Source: an uncultured Thermoleophilia bacterium
GTDB taxonomy: Bacteria > Actinomycetota > Thermoleophilia > UBA2241
Direction of reading: 5' to 3'
DNA: 50,702 bases
Assembly: GCA_903862845.1 (NCBI GenBank)
Contig: CAIOZS010000022.1
Location: 1 to 50,702 of the forward strand
The translations under genes were made by a program, and so were the position numbers. Within the stretch, counting starts at the first letter, position 1. Each line of letters opens with the position of its first letter. This document shows, piece after piece, positions 1 through 8,064 of the stretch. The notes beneath the pieces are model-generated. The model was not told where the DNA came from and ran no database searches. It saw only the letters and a program-made list of their open reading frames with translations.

Positions 1-95
1 GGCAGCCGGGCGGGGTGCGGTCAAGTGCCAACCGCCGACGCGGACCAAGCGCGACAGCAGAAACGCAGACGGCATGAACGAGGAGAGAGAGGAGT

Positions 96-173
96 TGGTC
101 GGCGTGGCCAGATTTGAACTGGCGACCCCTAGTCCCCCAGACTAGTGCGCTAACCAGGCTGCGCCACACGCCG
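96..173 (-). tRNA. tRNA-Pro (anticodon GGG), CCA encoded
   Basis: The minus strand folds into a complete cloverleaf. The acceptor stem CGGCGTG pairs perfectly with CACGCCG, the D stem is GCGC/GCGC, the anticodon stem is CTAGT/ACTAG with loop CTGGGGG (anticodon GGG), and the T arm is GCCAG-TTCAAAT-CTGGC. The discriminator A is followed by an encoded CCA. C1-G72 with A73 is typical of bacterial tRNA-Pro. It decodes CCC/CCU proline codons. A TGnTAnnnT promoter sits about 15 bases upstream, so it is probably transcribed alone. Confidence 0.96.
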
Positions 174-188
174 ACCGTACAGGCGGGT

Positions 189-197
189 ATTCTAGCA
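189..197 (-). promoter_or_regulatory. extended -10 promoter of tRNA-Pro
   Basis: On the minus strand TGC-TAGAAT lies just upstream of the tRNA 5' end and fits the TGnTAnnnT pattern seen at other genes here. The expected start point gives a 5' leader of roughly 9 bases. No convincing -35 element is seen. Confidence 0.55.
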
Positions 198-260
198 CAG
201 CCTCGGCGGGCCTTCAGCGCATGCGGGCGGGGGCGGCTGCGCAGCCCGCCCGCCCTTGTC

Positions 261-269
261 TGGTACACT
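261..269 (+). promoter_or_regulatory. extended -10 promoter, leaderless transcript predicted
   Basis: TGG-TACACT ends 7 bases before the ATG at 277, so transcription would begin at or within a base or two of the start codon. No ribosome-binding site precedes that ATG, which fits a leaderless mRNA. Confidence 0.5.
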
Positions 270-276
270 CGCGCGC

Positions 277-837
277 ATGCAGCGCCTCATGCGGCACGTG
301 CCCAACATCCTCACCGTAGCCCGTCTCCTCGCGCTGCCGTTCGTCGTGTGGACCTACGCTCTGTACGTGCCGGGCGCCGCCTGGACGACCGCCTGGATCG
401 TCCTCGCCGCGGCGCTCAGCGACGTCGCCGACGGCCTCATCGCCCGCAAATACCACGTGCAGAGCGAGTTCGGCCGCTGGGTGGACCCGACCGTCGACCG
501 GCTCTTCTTCTTCACGCTCATCGCCATGCTCTGGTACTTCGGCACGCTGCCGTGGTGGGCCGTGCTGCCGCTGCTGATCCGCGACGGCATCATCCTGGCG
601 CTGATCATCCCGTCGCTGCGCTTCGCCCGCGAGGGCCCGCAGATCAGCCGTTGGGGCAAGGCCAGCAACTTCATCCTCATCTGCGCCATCCAGTGGTTCA
701 TCATCGACCTGCGCCTCGTCGGCTGGAGCTTCTTCGCCGTGGGCGCCACCCTGTACGTGGCCAGCGGCCTGCTGTACGGCTACAAGGCGATCGATTGGCT
801 GCGGAAGGCGCGGGGAGGGGGCGGCGCAGCCGCCTGA
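277..837 (+). CDS. CDP-alcohol phosphatidyltransferase family membrane protein
   Basis: A 186-residue, highly hydrophobic protein with several membrane segments. The family signature DGx2ARx8Gx3Dx3D is complete (DG-LI-AR ... G-RWV-D-PTV-D, about residues 53-75); its Asp residues bind the metal ions that drive transfer of a phosphatidyl group from CDP-diacylglycerol to an alcohol. It therefore probably makes a phospholipid such as phosphatidylglycerol phosphate, a cardiolipin precursor or an inositol-phosphate lipid; the acceptor cannot be read from sequence. A clear PgsA occurs at 23525-24118, so this is a second, distinct family member. The ATG at 277 was chosen because a -10 element at 264-269 rules out the upstream TTG at 256. 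The next gene starts 85 bases downstream with its own promoter. Confidence 0.85.
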   Translation: MQRLMRHVPNILTVARLLALPFVVWTYALYVPGAAWTTAWIVLAAALSDVADGLIARKYHVQSEFGRWVDPTVDRLFFFTLIAMLWYFGTLPWWAVLPLLIRDGIILALIIPSLRFAREGPQISRWGKASNFILICAIQWFIIDLRLVGWSFFAVGATLYVASGLLYGYKAIDWLRKARGGGGAAA

Positions 838-862
838 TCCCCGCGCCGCTCTCCCCGCCCTC

Positions 863-871
863 TGGTACGAT
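863..871 (+). promoter_or_regulatory. extended -10 promoter upstream of the nucleotidyltransferase fusion
   Basis: TGG-TACGAT matches the TGnTAnnnT pattern and is nearly identical to the element at 261-269. It would give a leader of about 45 bases before the GTG at 923. Confidence 0.5.
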
Positions 872-922
872 AGCCCCACTATCATCCCGCCGTCTTTTCG
901 AGCGAAAGCGAAGGTGAGGCCT

Positions 923-3448
923 GTGCGCGCAGTGGTCATGGCCGGCGGCGAAGGCACCCGTTTGCGGCCGCTCACGAGCAACCAGCCCAAGCCGATGGTG
1001 TCGCTCTGCGGCAAGCCCTGCATGGAGCACATCGTCGAGCTCCTTAAGAAACACGGCTTCGACGAGACCGTGGTCACCCTCATGTTCCTGCCCAAGGTCA
1101 TTCGCGACTACTTCGGCGACGGCTCCTCTTTGGGCGTGAGCATGCAGTACTCCGTCGAACAGGCGCCGGCCGGCACGGCCGGCAGCGTCAAGCTCGCCGA
1201 GGGCTTCCTCCGCGACGACACCTTCATCGTCATCAGCGGCGACGCCCTCACCGACTTCGATCTCGGCGAGATCGTCGCCTTTCACAAGCGGCGCGGCGCC
1301 ATGGTCACGATCGCCCTCAAGCGCGTCGAGAACCCACTCGAGTTCGGCGTCGTGGTGGTCAACGACGAGGGCCGCATCGAGCGGTTTCTTGAGAAGCCCA
1401 CCTGGGGCCAGGTGTTCAGCGACACGGTCAACACCGGCATCTACGTGCTCGAGCCGGAGGTGTTCGATCACATCCCCGAGGGCGAGCCTTTCGACTTCAG
1501 CCAGGACCTGTTTCCCAAGCTCTTCGAGATGGGGGCGCCGCTCTACGGCTACGTCGCCGAGGGCTACTGGCAGGACATCGGCAGCCTGCCCCAATACCTC
1601 ACGGCCAACTGCGACCTCCTGGACGGCAAGATCGCGGCGAGCATCCCCGGCATCGAGCTGCAACACCGCATCTTCGTCGGCGAGAGCATCAACCTCGACT
1701 CCATCGAGAACATCAGCGGACCGGCCTTCATCGGCAACTACGCCAAGATCGCGCCCACGGCGGCGATCGGCAAGTACACCGTGCTCGGCAACAACGTGGT
1801 CGTCAAGGACCACGCCGAGACGCGCCACAGCGTGATCGGCTCGAACACCTACATCGGCGCCTCGGCCAAGGTGGTGGGCACGATCCTCGGCAAGAACTGC
1901 GACGTCATGGCGGGCGCCACCTTCAGCGAGGGCGTCGCGGTCGGCGACGAGTGCGTCATCGGCGAGCAGGCGTACATCGCCCCCGACGTCAAGATCTACC
2001 CGTTCAAGTCGGTCGAGTCGGGCGCCCAGATCAACTCCAGCATCATCTGGGAGTCGCGTGGCAGCTCCCAGCTTTTCGGCAAAGACGGCATCGTCGGGCT
2101 CATCAACGTCGACATCACCGCCGAGCTCGCGCTGCACGTCGCCATGGCCTACGGCACGGTGCTCAAGAAGGGGGCGCGCGTGACCACGAGCCGCGACGCC
2201 CATCCGGCGTCGCGGGTCATCAAGCGCGCCCTCATCTGCGGCCTCAACTCCACCGGCGTCGTGGTGCGCGATCTGCGCGTCGCAAGCAGCGCCATCAACC
2301 GCTTCGAGGTCAAGAACGGCAGCTCCCAGGGTGGGCTGCACGTGCGCATCTCGAGCTGGGACCCGGAGATGATCCAGATCCAGGTCTTCGAGCCGCCGGG
2401 CGTGAATCTCAGCGAGAAGCGCCAGAAAGACGTCGAGAAGTACTACGGCCGCCAGGACTTCCGCCGCGCCTTCTACAGCGAGTTCGGCGAGCTCGAGTTC
2501 CCCGACAGGGCCATGGAGACCTACGTCCGTGGCCTCACCAACTTGTGGGACGCGGAGCGCATCCGCAGCAGGGCCTACCGGCTCGTGATCGACTACTCGT
2601 ACTCGCCGGCGTCCCTGACTCTACCCAATATCCTCGGCGAGCTCGGCGCCGAGGTACTGTCGATGCGGGCTTTCAACGACCAGCGCCACGCCAGCCTCGG
2701 CGCCGAGGAGCTGGGCGCCAACATCCAGGAGGTGCAGCGCCTGGTGCGCACCATGGAAGCCGACATGGGCGTGATCATCGGCCCCGGGGCGGAGCGCCTG
2801 TACATCGTCGACGAGCGCGGCCACGAGGTGCCGCTCGAGAAGGCCTTGCTCCTCTTCGTGAAGCTCGTGGCGCAACACGCGGGCAAGGGCGAGAAGATCG
2901 TGCTGCCGCTCACCGTCACGCGCCTCGCCGAGCAGCTCGCCGGCGAGCTCGGCGTGGAGGTGCGTCGCACCAAGGTCTCGCTGCCGGCCCTCGCTCAGGC
3001 GGCGACCGAGGACGGCGTGATCTTCGCCGGCTCACTCGGGGGTGGCTACATCTTCCCCGAGTTTCTGCCGGCGTTCGACGCCGTCATGAGCCTCGGCAAG
3101 CTGCTCGAGCTGCTGGCGCCGCAAGGGGGGCCGCTCAGCGAGCAGCTCGCCCAGATCCCCGCCAGCACCCTCGTCCACAAGACCGTCGCCTGCCCCTGGT
3201 CGCTCAAGGGCACGGTGATGCGCACCGCCACCGAGAATCTTCAGCGCGACATCGACGAAGATGCCGAGATCAGCCTCGTGGACGGCATCCAGCTGCGCCG
3301 CGACGGGGGCTGGGTGCAGCTCCTGCCCGATGCCGACGAGCCGGTCTTTCACGTCTACGCCGAGGGCGCCGACCACGCCGACTCCGAGCGCCTCGCCGAG
3401 GGTTTCCTCGACGTTGTGCGCGGCGTCATCCGCGACAACACCGAGTAG
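923..3448 (+). CDS. NDP-sugar (mannose-1-phosphate guanylyl-type) transferase fused to a degenerate phosphomannomutase domain
   Basis: An 841-residue fusion protein. Residues 1-230 are a nucleotidyltransferase domain with the [11 protein letters not shown] nucleotide-binding loop (8-18), about 250-370 a left-handed beta-helix of hexapeptide repeats, and the rest resembles phosphomannomutase/phosphoglucomutase. The GTG at 923 was chosen because it gives the family's usual N-terminus ([13 protein letters not shown]) and follows AAGGTGAGG; the GTG at 914 lies inside that ribosome-binding site. The family activates sugars for cell-envelope polysaccharide. The mutase part looks inactive: the catalytic serine loop (normally TASHNP) reads SSWDP near 477, the metal loop (normally DGDGDR) reads GPGAER at 620-625, and the GGE.SGH substrate loop reads GSLGGGY near 703. 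A regulatory or binding role is therefore inferred. The exact sugar is unproven. Confidence 0.87.
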   Translation: MRAVVMAGGEGTRLRPLTSNQPKPMVSLCGKPCMEHIVELLKKHGFDETVVTLMFLPKVIRDYFGDGSSLGVSMQYSVEQAPAGTAGSVKLAEGFLRDDTFIVISGDALTDFDLGEIVAFHKRRGAMVTIALKRVENPLEFGVVVVNDEGRIERFLEKPTWGQVFSDTVNTGIYVLEPEVFDHIPEGEPFDFSQDLFPKLFEMGAPLYGYVAEGYWQDIGSLPQYLTANCDLLDGKIAASIPGIELQHRIFVGESINLDSIENISGPAFIGNYAKIAPTAAIGKYTVLGNNVVVKDHAETRHSVIGSNTYIGASAKVVGTILGKNCDVMAGATFSEGVAVGDECVIGEQAYIAPDVKIYPFKSVESGAQINSSIIWESRGSSQLFGKDGIVGLINVDITAELALHVAMAYGTVLKKGARVTTSRDAHPASRVIKRALICGLNSTGVVVRDLRVASSAINRFEVKNGSSQGGLHVRISSWDPEMIQIQVFEPPGVNLSEKRQKDVEKYYGRQDFRRAFYSEFGELEFPDRAMETYVRGLTNLWDAERIRSRAYRLVIDYSYSPASLTLPNILGELGAEVLSMRAFNDQRHASLGAEELGANIQEVQRLVRTMEADMGVIIGPGAERLYIVDERGHEVPLEKALLLFVKLVAQHAGKGEKIVLPLTVTRLAEQLAGELGVEVRRTKVSLPALAQAATEDGVIFAGSLGGGYIFPEFLPAFDAVMSLGKLLELLAPQGGPLSEQLAQIPASTLVHKTVACPWSLKGTVMRTATENLQRDIDEDAEISLVDGIQLRRDGGWVQLLPDADEPVFHVYAEGADHADSERLAEGFLDVVRGVIRDNTE

Positions 3449-3459
3449 GGGCGGGTGGA

Positions 3460-3477
3460 GCGGCGGCAGGACGCCGC
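3460..3477 (+). terminator. GC-rich hairpin, possible terminator
   Basis: GCGGCG-GCAGGA-CGCCGC forms a 6-bp GC stem 12 bases after the stop of the preceding gene. There is no U-tract. It sits just before the next gene's promoter. Confidence 0.35.
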
Positions 3478-3500
3478 GCACCCCTCGCGAATCCGTGCCG

Positions 3501-3506
3501 TACAAT
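3501..3506 (+). promoter_or_regulatory. -10 element of the VanW gene, leaderless transcript predicted
   Basis: TACAAT ends 8 bases before the ATG at 3515, so the predicted transcript begins at the start codon. No ribosome-binding site is visible before that ATG. Confidence 0.5.
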
Positions 3507-3514
3507 GACTGGGC

Positions 3515-5341
3515 ATGGATGAACGTATGACAGCCTCGCTTGACGCTGCTGCGGCGGCCACCACCGCTCTGGCCGCACGGAGGGCCAGTCGCTCGCGGCG
3601 CCTCGCCGCGTGGTACCGGCGCCATGTGTGGCCGGCGACCGGCGCACTGATCCTCCTCGTGGTCGCCTGCGGGTTCGTGACCCTGCAGGTCGTGATGCGC
3701 GAGCGCGTCGGCGACGGCGTGACGGTCGCCGGTCTCGAGATTGGGGGCCAGACGGCCGCGGCCGTCCGGGACACGCTGACCCGCGATCTTGTGCCGCGCG
3801 TATCGACCATGCAGCTTCAGACTGGCGCCGGCGAGCCGCTCACGCTCACCCTGGCACAGCTCGGCATGAGCGTCGACGCTGCAGCGACCGCCCAGTCCGC
3901 CCTGGCGCGCGGTCGGCACCGGCTGCCGCTCGGCCTCGAGGTCTGGCTGCCCGGCGCTGGAGGAGAAGTGCCGCCGACGGTCCGCGTGAACGCCGCCGCC
4001 TACCAGCAGGGCCTCGAGGCCGTGCGCGCGGCCGTCGACGTGCCGGCCCGCGACGCCCGCCTCGACATCGCCGGGGACGGCACCGGCGTCGCGGTCGTGC
4101 CGTCAAGAGACGGCGCGACGGCCGACGCCGTCGCCCTCGAGCGCGCCATCGCGGCCGGCATCGTCAGCGGCGAGGCCTATTCCGGGCCCGTGCCCATGAA
4201 GGCCGTGCCGCCGCGGGTGAGCACGGCCGACGCCGAGGCGCGCGCCGGCGTGGCCGCCCTGTATCTCGCGCGCCCGGTCACGCTCCGCTATCGCGAGCGG
4301 ACCGTGGTGCTCAGCCCCAAAGACATGGCCGGAATGCTCAGCATCAACACCGGCGCAGACGCGGCCGCCTACCCGCTGACCTTTCGCAACGCGCGCGCTT
4401 CCGCCCGACTGCACAGGCTGTTCTCCTGGGCGGAGACCCAGCCCGTGGACGCGCGCATCGAGGTGCATCCCGAGGGCGGCATCACGGTCACGCCGAGCAA
4501 GGACGGCGAGGTCCTCGACATGAAGGTCCTGCTCGAGGACCTCGACGACACGGCCCGCGGCGGCGGCCTGCGCAGCGTCTTCGTAGCCCTCAAGCCGGCC
4601 ATGCCCAAGCTGACCAGCGACGACGTCGAGACCATGGGCCTCGCTGCGCTCGGCGCGCAGTTCGTGACGTACTTCGATCCGCGCAACACCACCCGCGCCG
4701 GCAACATCGCCCTCGCCGCGAAGCTGGTCGACGGGAGCGTCGTCGAACCCGCACAGACATTCTCACTCAATGCCGCCATGGGCCCGCGCACGACCAACCG
4801 CGGCTTCGACTACGCGCCCGTGATCGCCGCCGACGGCGTGCTGCGCCAAGGCGTCGGTGGCGGCATCTGCCAATACGCAACAACGCTGTTCAACGCCGTC
4901 CTCCTGGCGGGCCTGCCGATCGTCGAGCGCCAGGCTCACTCGCTCTACATCTCGCACTACCCCATCGGCCGCGATGCCACGGTGTCCTGGGGCGCCGTCG
5001 ACTTCAAGTTCAGAAACGACACCGGCAAAGCGCTGCTGATCCGCAGCTGGGTCCAGGGGGACCACCTCACCGTTGCCATCGTAGGGAAGACGGGCCGCGA
5101 GGTGACCTTCAAGACCGGTTCCTTCTATGATCTTCGTAAGCCCGCCCACGGCAAGTCGGACCCGCGCGTGATCTACGACGCCGATCTCGGCCCCGGCGTG
5201 GTGCGTTGGGAGCGCGGCATCGACGGACGCAGCGTGAAGGTCGAGCGCACGGTGCGCGACGCGCAGGGAGCCGTGCTCTTCCGCGACACCTTCGTGTCGC
5301 ACTACGAGCCGCTCGACTGGGTGAAGCGCATTGGGACCTGA
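3515..5341 (+). CDS. VanW family protein, membrane-anchored envelope protein
   Basis: A 608-residue protein. A short cytoplasmic N-terminus rich in Ala and Arg is followed by one membrane segment (about 39-60) and a large extracellular part. The first several hundred residues resemble the YoaR/putative peptidoglycan-binding modules found in this family. The C-terminal VanW domain carries GGGICQ (about 448-453), then SLYISHYPIGRDATV and DFKFRNDTG, all typical. VanW domains are widespread in Gram-positive envelopes; their biochemical role is not settled, so none is assigned. The start is supported by a -10 at 3501-3506; an in-frame ATG at 3527 is an alternative. It is convergent with mglA. Confidence 0.85.
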   Translation: MDERMTASLDAAAAATTALAARRASRSRRLAAWYRRHVWPATGALILLVVACGFVTLQVVMRERVGDGVTVAGLEIGGQTAAAVRDTLTRDLVPRVSTMQLQTGAGEPLTLTLAQLGMSVDAAATAQSALARGRHRLPLGLEVWLPGAGGEVPPTVRVNAAAYQQGLEAVRAAVDVPARDARLDIAGDGTGVAVVPSRDGATADAVALERAIAAGIVSGEAYSGPVPMKAVPPRVSTADAEARAGVAALYLARPVTLRYRERTVVLSPKDMAGMLSINTGADAAAYPLTFRNARASARLHRLFSWAETQPVDARIEVHPEGGITVTPSKDGEVLDMKVLLEDLDDTARGGGLRSVFVALKPAMPKLTSDDVETMGLAALGAQFVTYFDPRNTTRAGNIALAAKLVDGSVVEPAQTFSLNAAMGPRTTNRGFDYAPVIAADGVLRQGVGGGICQYATTLFNAVLLAGLPIVERQAHSLYISHYPIGRDATVSWGAVDFKFRNDTGKALLIRSWVQGDHLTVAIVGKTGREVTFKTGSFYDLRKPAHGKSDPRVIYDADLGPGVVRWERGIDGRSVKVERTVRDAQGAVLFRDTFVSHYEPLDWVKRIGT

Positions 5342-5417
5342 GGCAGGGGAGAGGCGGGGGCGAAGCGCGCACGTCTGAGGTCGACCGCGCCTCGCGGCCG
5401 TTCGGGCCTGGCGTGCC

Positions 5418-5996
5418 TCAGCCGGTCTTCGCGATGACCTGCTTGCAGACCACCTTGAGCGTTTCGAAGACGCCTTCGCCGCTGATCGCGCTCGACTCGG
5501 TGACCGGCGACATCGTGTGGTTGAGGAGCTCGTTCAGGTCCTCGACCGAGAAGATGTCGCTGAGATCGCGCTTGTTCATCTGGATGACGAACCCCAGCTT
5601 GCTGAGGTCGTCGCCCTGGCCGAGCAGGTTGTCCCACAGATTGAGATAGCTCTCCACGTTCTCGTCGAGACGCGTGATCTGCGAATCGGCGACGAAGATC
5701 ACGCCGTCGACGCCCTGCAGCACCAGCTTGCGGCTGGCGTTGTAGTAGCTCTGGCCCGGCACAGTGTAAAGGTGAAACCGGGTCTGCATGCCCTTGACCG
5801 TGCCCAGCGTGAGCGGCAGAAAGTCGAAATAGAGCGTGCGCTCCTCTTCTGTGGCGATGCTCACCAGCTTGCCGCGCGCGTCGGGATTGATCTTGCGATG
5901 GATGTACTGGAGGTTCGTCGTCTTGCCGCAGAGGCCGCAGCCGTAGTAGACGATCTTGTAGTTGATCTCGCGGGCGGCGAAGTTGATCAGCGGCAT
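5418..5996 (-). CDS. mglA: MglA-type small Ras-like GTPase
   Basis: 192 residues, the usual length for bacterial MglA. The P-loop GCGLCGKT (19-26), the MglA-type switch II TVPGQ (78-82, in place of DTAGQ), the switch-I threonine region ERTLYFDF and the specificity motif NKRD (141-144) are all present. In Myxococcus and Thermus, MglA-GTP marks a cell pole and MglB is its GAP; elsewhere such pairs are linked to polarity, motility or secretion. The gene starts 9 bases after mglB with no ribosome-binding site of its own, so translation is probably coupled. Its role in an actinobacterium is unknown. The family call is firm; the biology is inference. Confidence 0.92.
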   Translation of the reverse strand: MPLINFAAREINYKIVYYGCGLCGKTTNLQYIHRKINPDARGKLVSIATEEERTLYFDFLPLTLGTVKGMQTRFHLYTVPGQSYYNASRKLVLQGVDGVIFVADSQITRLDENVESYLNLWDNLLGQGDDLSKLGFVIQMNKRDLSDIFSVEDLNELLNHTMSPVTESSAISGEGVFETLKVVCKQVIAKTG

Positions 5997-6005
5997 GGGG
6001 AGGAC

Positions 6006-6491
6006 TCACACGTCCTTGAAAAGGTCGTCCATGGCGTCGCCGGCGGCGCTCTCGAAGTCGGCGTCCATCTGCGGCATGCTCTCGTCCTCGGGAGCTTCGA
6101 AGATCTGGCGAAGGACCTCGATGGCGCGCTGCGTGTACAGCCGGACCTTGCCCACCTGGGTCTCGTGCCCAAAGGTGACGATGAGAAGCACCTGGTCGGT
6201 GACCTGCGAGACGTGCAGGTTCAGGGACTTGCCCTCATGGAAGAGCAGGGTAAACTCGTTTTCGTCGAGGATGCTGGCGAGCTGCTGGGTGGCGGCGAAC
6301 GAGCTTGCCGCCAGGGAGGCGAGAGAGAGCGTCTCGGGGTGGTACGAGTCGGAGGCCGTGGTGATGGGCTGGCCGGACGTACTGATGAGGGCCAGGAAGG
6401 TAGAGCCCGAGACCTCCTTGAGCTTCTGCAGGAGATCGTCGCAGCGGTCGAGCTGCCGGTCGTTGATGACGAGTCCCTTGCGTCGCGCCAC
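6006..6491 (-). CDS. mglB: Roadblock/LC7 protein, MglB-like GAP
   Basis: 161 residues with a Roadblock/LC7 fold (about residues 12-130): the LALISTSGQPI strand, the serine/alanine-rich helix and the LHVSQVTDQVLLIVTF strand are typical. It has an acidic C-terminal tail. MglB homodimers stimulate GTP hydrolysis by MglA. The GTG at 6491 was chosen because AAGGAG lies 5 bases upstream; longer readings have none. It is the first gene of a two-gene operon with mglA and is divergent from a DUF4388 gene, a common partner of Mgl/Roadblock proteins. A TATACT element at 6541-6546 probably drives it. Confidence 0.88.
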   Translation of the reverse strand: MARRKGLVINDRQLDRCDDLLQKLKEVSGSTFLALISTSGQPITTASDSYHPETLSLASLAASSFAATQQLASILDENEFTLLFHEGKSLNLHVSQVTDQVLLIVTFGHETQVGKVRLYTQRAIEVLRQIFEAPEDESMPQMDADFESAAGDAMDDLFKDV

Positions 6492-6540
6492 GGACGCTCC
6501 TTCCAGTCGTAACCGCCGGCTGCGCGCCCGCGGCCAGCGA

Positions 6541-6546
6541 AGTATA
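6541..6546 (-). promoter_or_regulatory. -10 element for mglBA
   Basis: TATACT on the minus strand, about 50 bases upstream of the mglB start. The surrounding GTATATAC is palindromic, so the same bases could also serve the divergent DUF4388 gene. No clear -35 is seen. Confidence 0.45.
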
Positions 6547-6648
6547 TACCCGGCCCTGGCCGCCCACTCTGGAGGAACCAGGCTCCTGACTGCGAAGCTA
6601 CCCGGAGAATGATGACACGCACCCGATGACCGACGCACCAGCGCACCT

Positions 6649-7251
6649 ATGGGCCTGAAGGGCCTTCTTGCCGAGCTGCCGCTCTCCGACCTCATCGAGA
6701 TGACCTCGCTGGGCGGCAAGACCGGCCGGCTTACGCTGTTCGACGAAGAGGGCGCGGTGGCCGGCGAGCTCGCCTTCCGCGATGGCCGCCTCGTCGGCGC
6801 CGTGTGCGGCGCGCTCCGCGCCGAGAAGGCCTTCTACGCTCTGCTCGCCCTCAAGGACGGCTCTTTCGACTTCGACTCTGCCGAGGCGCTCACAGGCGCG
6901 AGCTGCGACCTGCGCACCGAGTCGCTGCTCATGGAGGGCATGCGGCGCCTCGACGAGCTCCGCCGGCTGCGCCACGAGCTGCCGGCGCCGGCGCGCGTGC
7001 GCCTGCTCGGCGGCCAGACGCAGAACGAGCTCGAAGCGCGCGTGCTGGGCTACCTCGGCCCAGGGGCGCGCCGCCTCGGCGACATCGTTGAAGGGCTTCT
7101 CGTGGGCGGAAACGCCGACGAATACGACGCCCTCACGACCTTGCAGAGACTCGAGGCTCGCGGCGTCGTGCGTGTGGAGACGCCTCAGGGCGTCATCGAG
7201 GCAGACGACGCCCGCGCACCGCAGCCACCTCAACCTGAGCTTGAACGTTGA
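6649..7251 (+). CDS. DUF4388 (PATAN-type) domain protein
   Basis: 200 residues. Residues 1-100 match the DUF4388/PATAN type: an N-terminal LKGLLAELPLSDLIEMTSLGGKTGRLTL segment spanning roughly residues 3-30, then glycine-rich strands (GELAFRDGRLVGA) and a helix (AEKAFYALLALKDGSF). The C-terminal half is helical, winged-helix-like (RRLGDIVEGLL ... TLQRLEARGVVRV), and may be a second small domain. DUF4388 proteins often occur with Roadblock/MglA GTPases and two-component regulators; the position divergent from mglBA supports a link. No molecular function is known. The ATG at 6649 has no good ribosome-binding site but is the best in-frame start. Confidence 0.8.
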   Translation: MGLKGLLAELPLSDLIEMTSLGGKTGRLTLFDEEGAVAGELAFRDGRLVGAVCGALRAEKAFYALLALKDGSFDFDSAEALTGASCDLRTESLLMEGMRRLDELRRLRHELPAPARVRLLGGQTQNELEARVLGYLGPGARRLGDIVEGLLVGGNADEYDALTTLQRLEARGVVRVETPQGVIEADDARAPQPPQPELER

Positions 7252-7263
7252 GGGCGCGTCGGG

Positions 7264-7269
7264 TACTAT
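7264..7269 (+). promoter_or_regulatory. -10 element for the rsiG-like operon
   Basis: TACTAT (preceded by CGGG) lies 12 bases past the DUF4388 stop. It would give a leader of about 31 bases carrying GGAGGAG before the ATG at 7308. Confidence 0.4.
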
Positions 7270-7307
7270 CTGCACCCCGGACCTCACGCACGCGGAGGAG
7301 ATGCGCC

Positions 7308-7604
7308 ATGGACGATATCGTCGAGCTCGTCTCGCGATCCGATGAAGACCTGCGCACTCTCGTCGCTGAGCTCGAGGCCGACGAGCGCGAGATCTCGCGC
7401 CGCCGGCGCATACTGCACGGCAAGCTCGACATTCTGCGTGCCGAGCTCGTGATGCGCCTCAAGCGCAAGCACAGCGAGGGAGAGTCCCTCATCTCCGCCG
7501 ACGACCTGCAGCGTCTTTCGCGCATCCTCGCCGGGCTCGGGCCGGGGGACGACGAGCCGTCCGGCGAAGCCACGCCGGCCGCCAAGGGCCCAGGGGAGAG
7601 CTGA
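7308..7604 (+). CDS. RsiG-like small helical protein, candidate c-di-GMP-binding anti-sigma factor
   Basis: 98 residues, almost entirely helical and charged, with a disordered acidic tail. It carries the RsiG c-di-GMP signature E(X)3S(X)2R(X)3Q(X)3D once: E26, S30, R33, then H37 where Gln is expected, and D41. The flanking text (SRRRRILHGKLDILRAELV) closely resembles the actinobacterial RsiG/aerial-mycelium-formation family. Streptomyces RsiG has two motif copies and holds the sigma factor WhiG when c-di-GMP is bound; Rubrobacter RsiG has one copy and acts as a homodimer. A single motif suggests the latter form. The ATG has GGAGGAG 7 bases upstream. It is followed at once by FHA and MerR genes. 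No WhiG-like sigma gene is in the window, so the partner is unknown. Confidence 0.7.
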   Translation: MDDIVELVSRSDEDLRTLVAELEADEREISRRRRILHGKLDILRAELVMRLKRKHSEGESLISADDLQRLSRILAGLGPGDDEPSGEATPAAKGPGES

Positions 7605-7605
7605 G

Positions 7606-8064
7606 GTGTTCTGCCCGGAGTGCGGCATCCGGAACTCGGAGGGAGCCAGCTTCTGCATCCGCTGCGGCGCCAGCCTCCTCGCCGACCAACCCGAGTCTGC
7701 CATCACGATGAGCTACGTCCCCGGCGACGAAGAGGGCGAGCCGAGCGCGCTCGCCGCCGTCGCCGGCGACGAGGCCTGCCTGGTCATCCGCAGCGGCGGC
7801 GGCCGCGCCGGCGAGACGTACCCGCTGCGGGCCTCACGCGTGGCCATCGGCCGCCACCCCGACGCCGCAATCTTTCTCGACGATGTCACCGTGTCGCGCA
7901 ATCACGCGCTCGTCGAGCGTGAGGGCCATGGCTGGGTCATCGTCGACGAAGGCAGCCTCAACGGCACCTATGTCAATCGGCGGCGCGGCGACCGTATCGG
8001 GCTCGCCGATGGCGACGAGATCCAGATCGGCAAGTACAAGCTCACGTTCATCGTCCCGTCGTGA
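7606..8064 (+). CDS. Zinc-ribbon plus FHA domain protein (GarA-like)
   Basis: 152 residues. A two-CxxC zinc ribbon (C3, C6, C17, C20) is followed by a Thr/Ser-containing linker and a complete FHA domain (about 65-150) with GRHPDAAIFLDD, SRNH and GSLNGTYVN, the phosphothreonine-binding loops. FHA proteins read Ser/Thr kinase signals. The pairing FHA then MerR matches mycobacterial garA followed by the FtsR-type MerR gene, which suggests a related metabolic/division control unit; GarA itself lacks a zinc ribbon. The GTG start lies one base after the rsiG-like stop, with AGGGGAG upstream, and the gene overlaps merR by 4 bases. Confidence 0.88.
   Translation: MFCPECGIRNSEGASFCIRCGASLLADQPESAITMSYVPGDEEGEPSALAAVAGDEACLVIRSGGGRAGETYPLRASRVAIGRHPDAAIFLDDVTVSRNHALVEREGHGWVIVDEGSLNGTYVNRRRGDRIGLADGDEIQIGKYKLTFIVPS

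Noticed and set aside
98-175. tRNA boundaries shifted by 2 bases (acceptor stem GTCGGCG/CGCCGAC)
   Set aside because: This also pairs but leaves an extra base before the D stem; the 96-173 frame gives C1-G72, A73 and an encoded CCA.
701-2341. 546-codon minus-strand open frame
   Set aside because: It lies wholly opposite the conserved nucleotidyltransferase gene and part of its upstream neighbour, with antisense-type composition.
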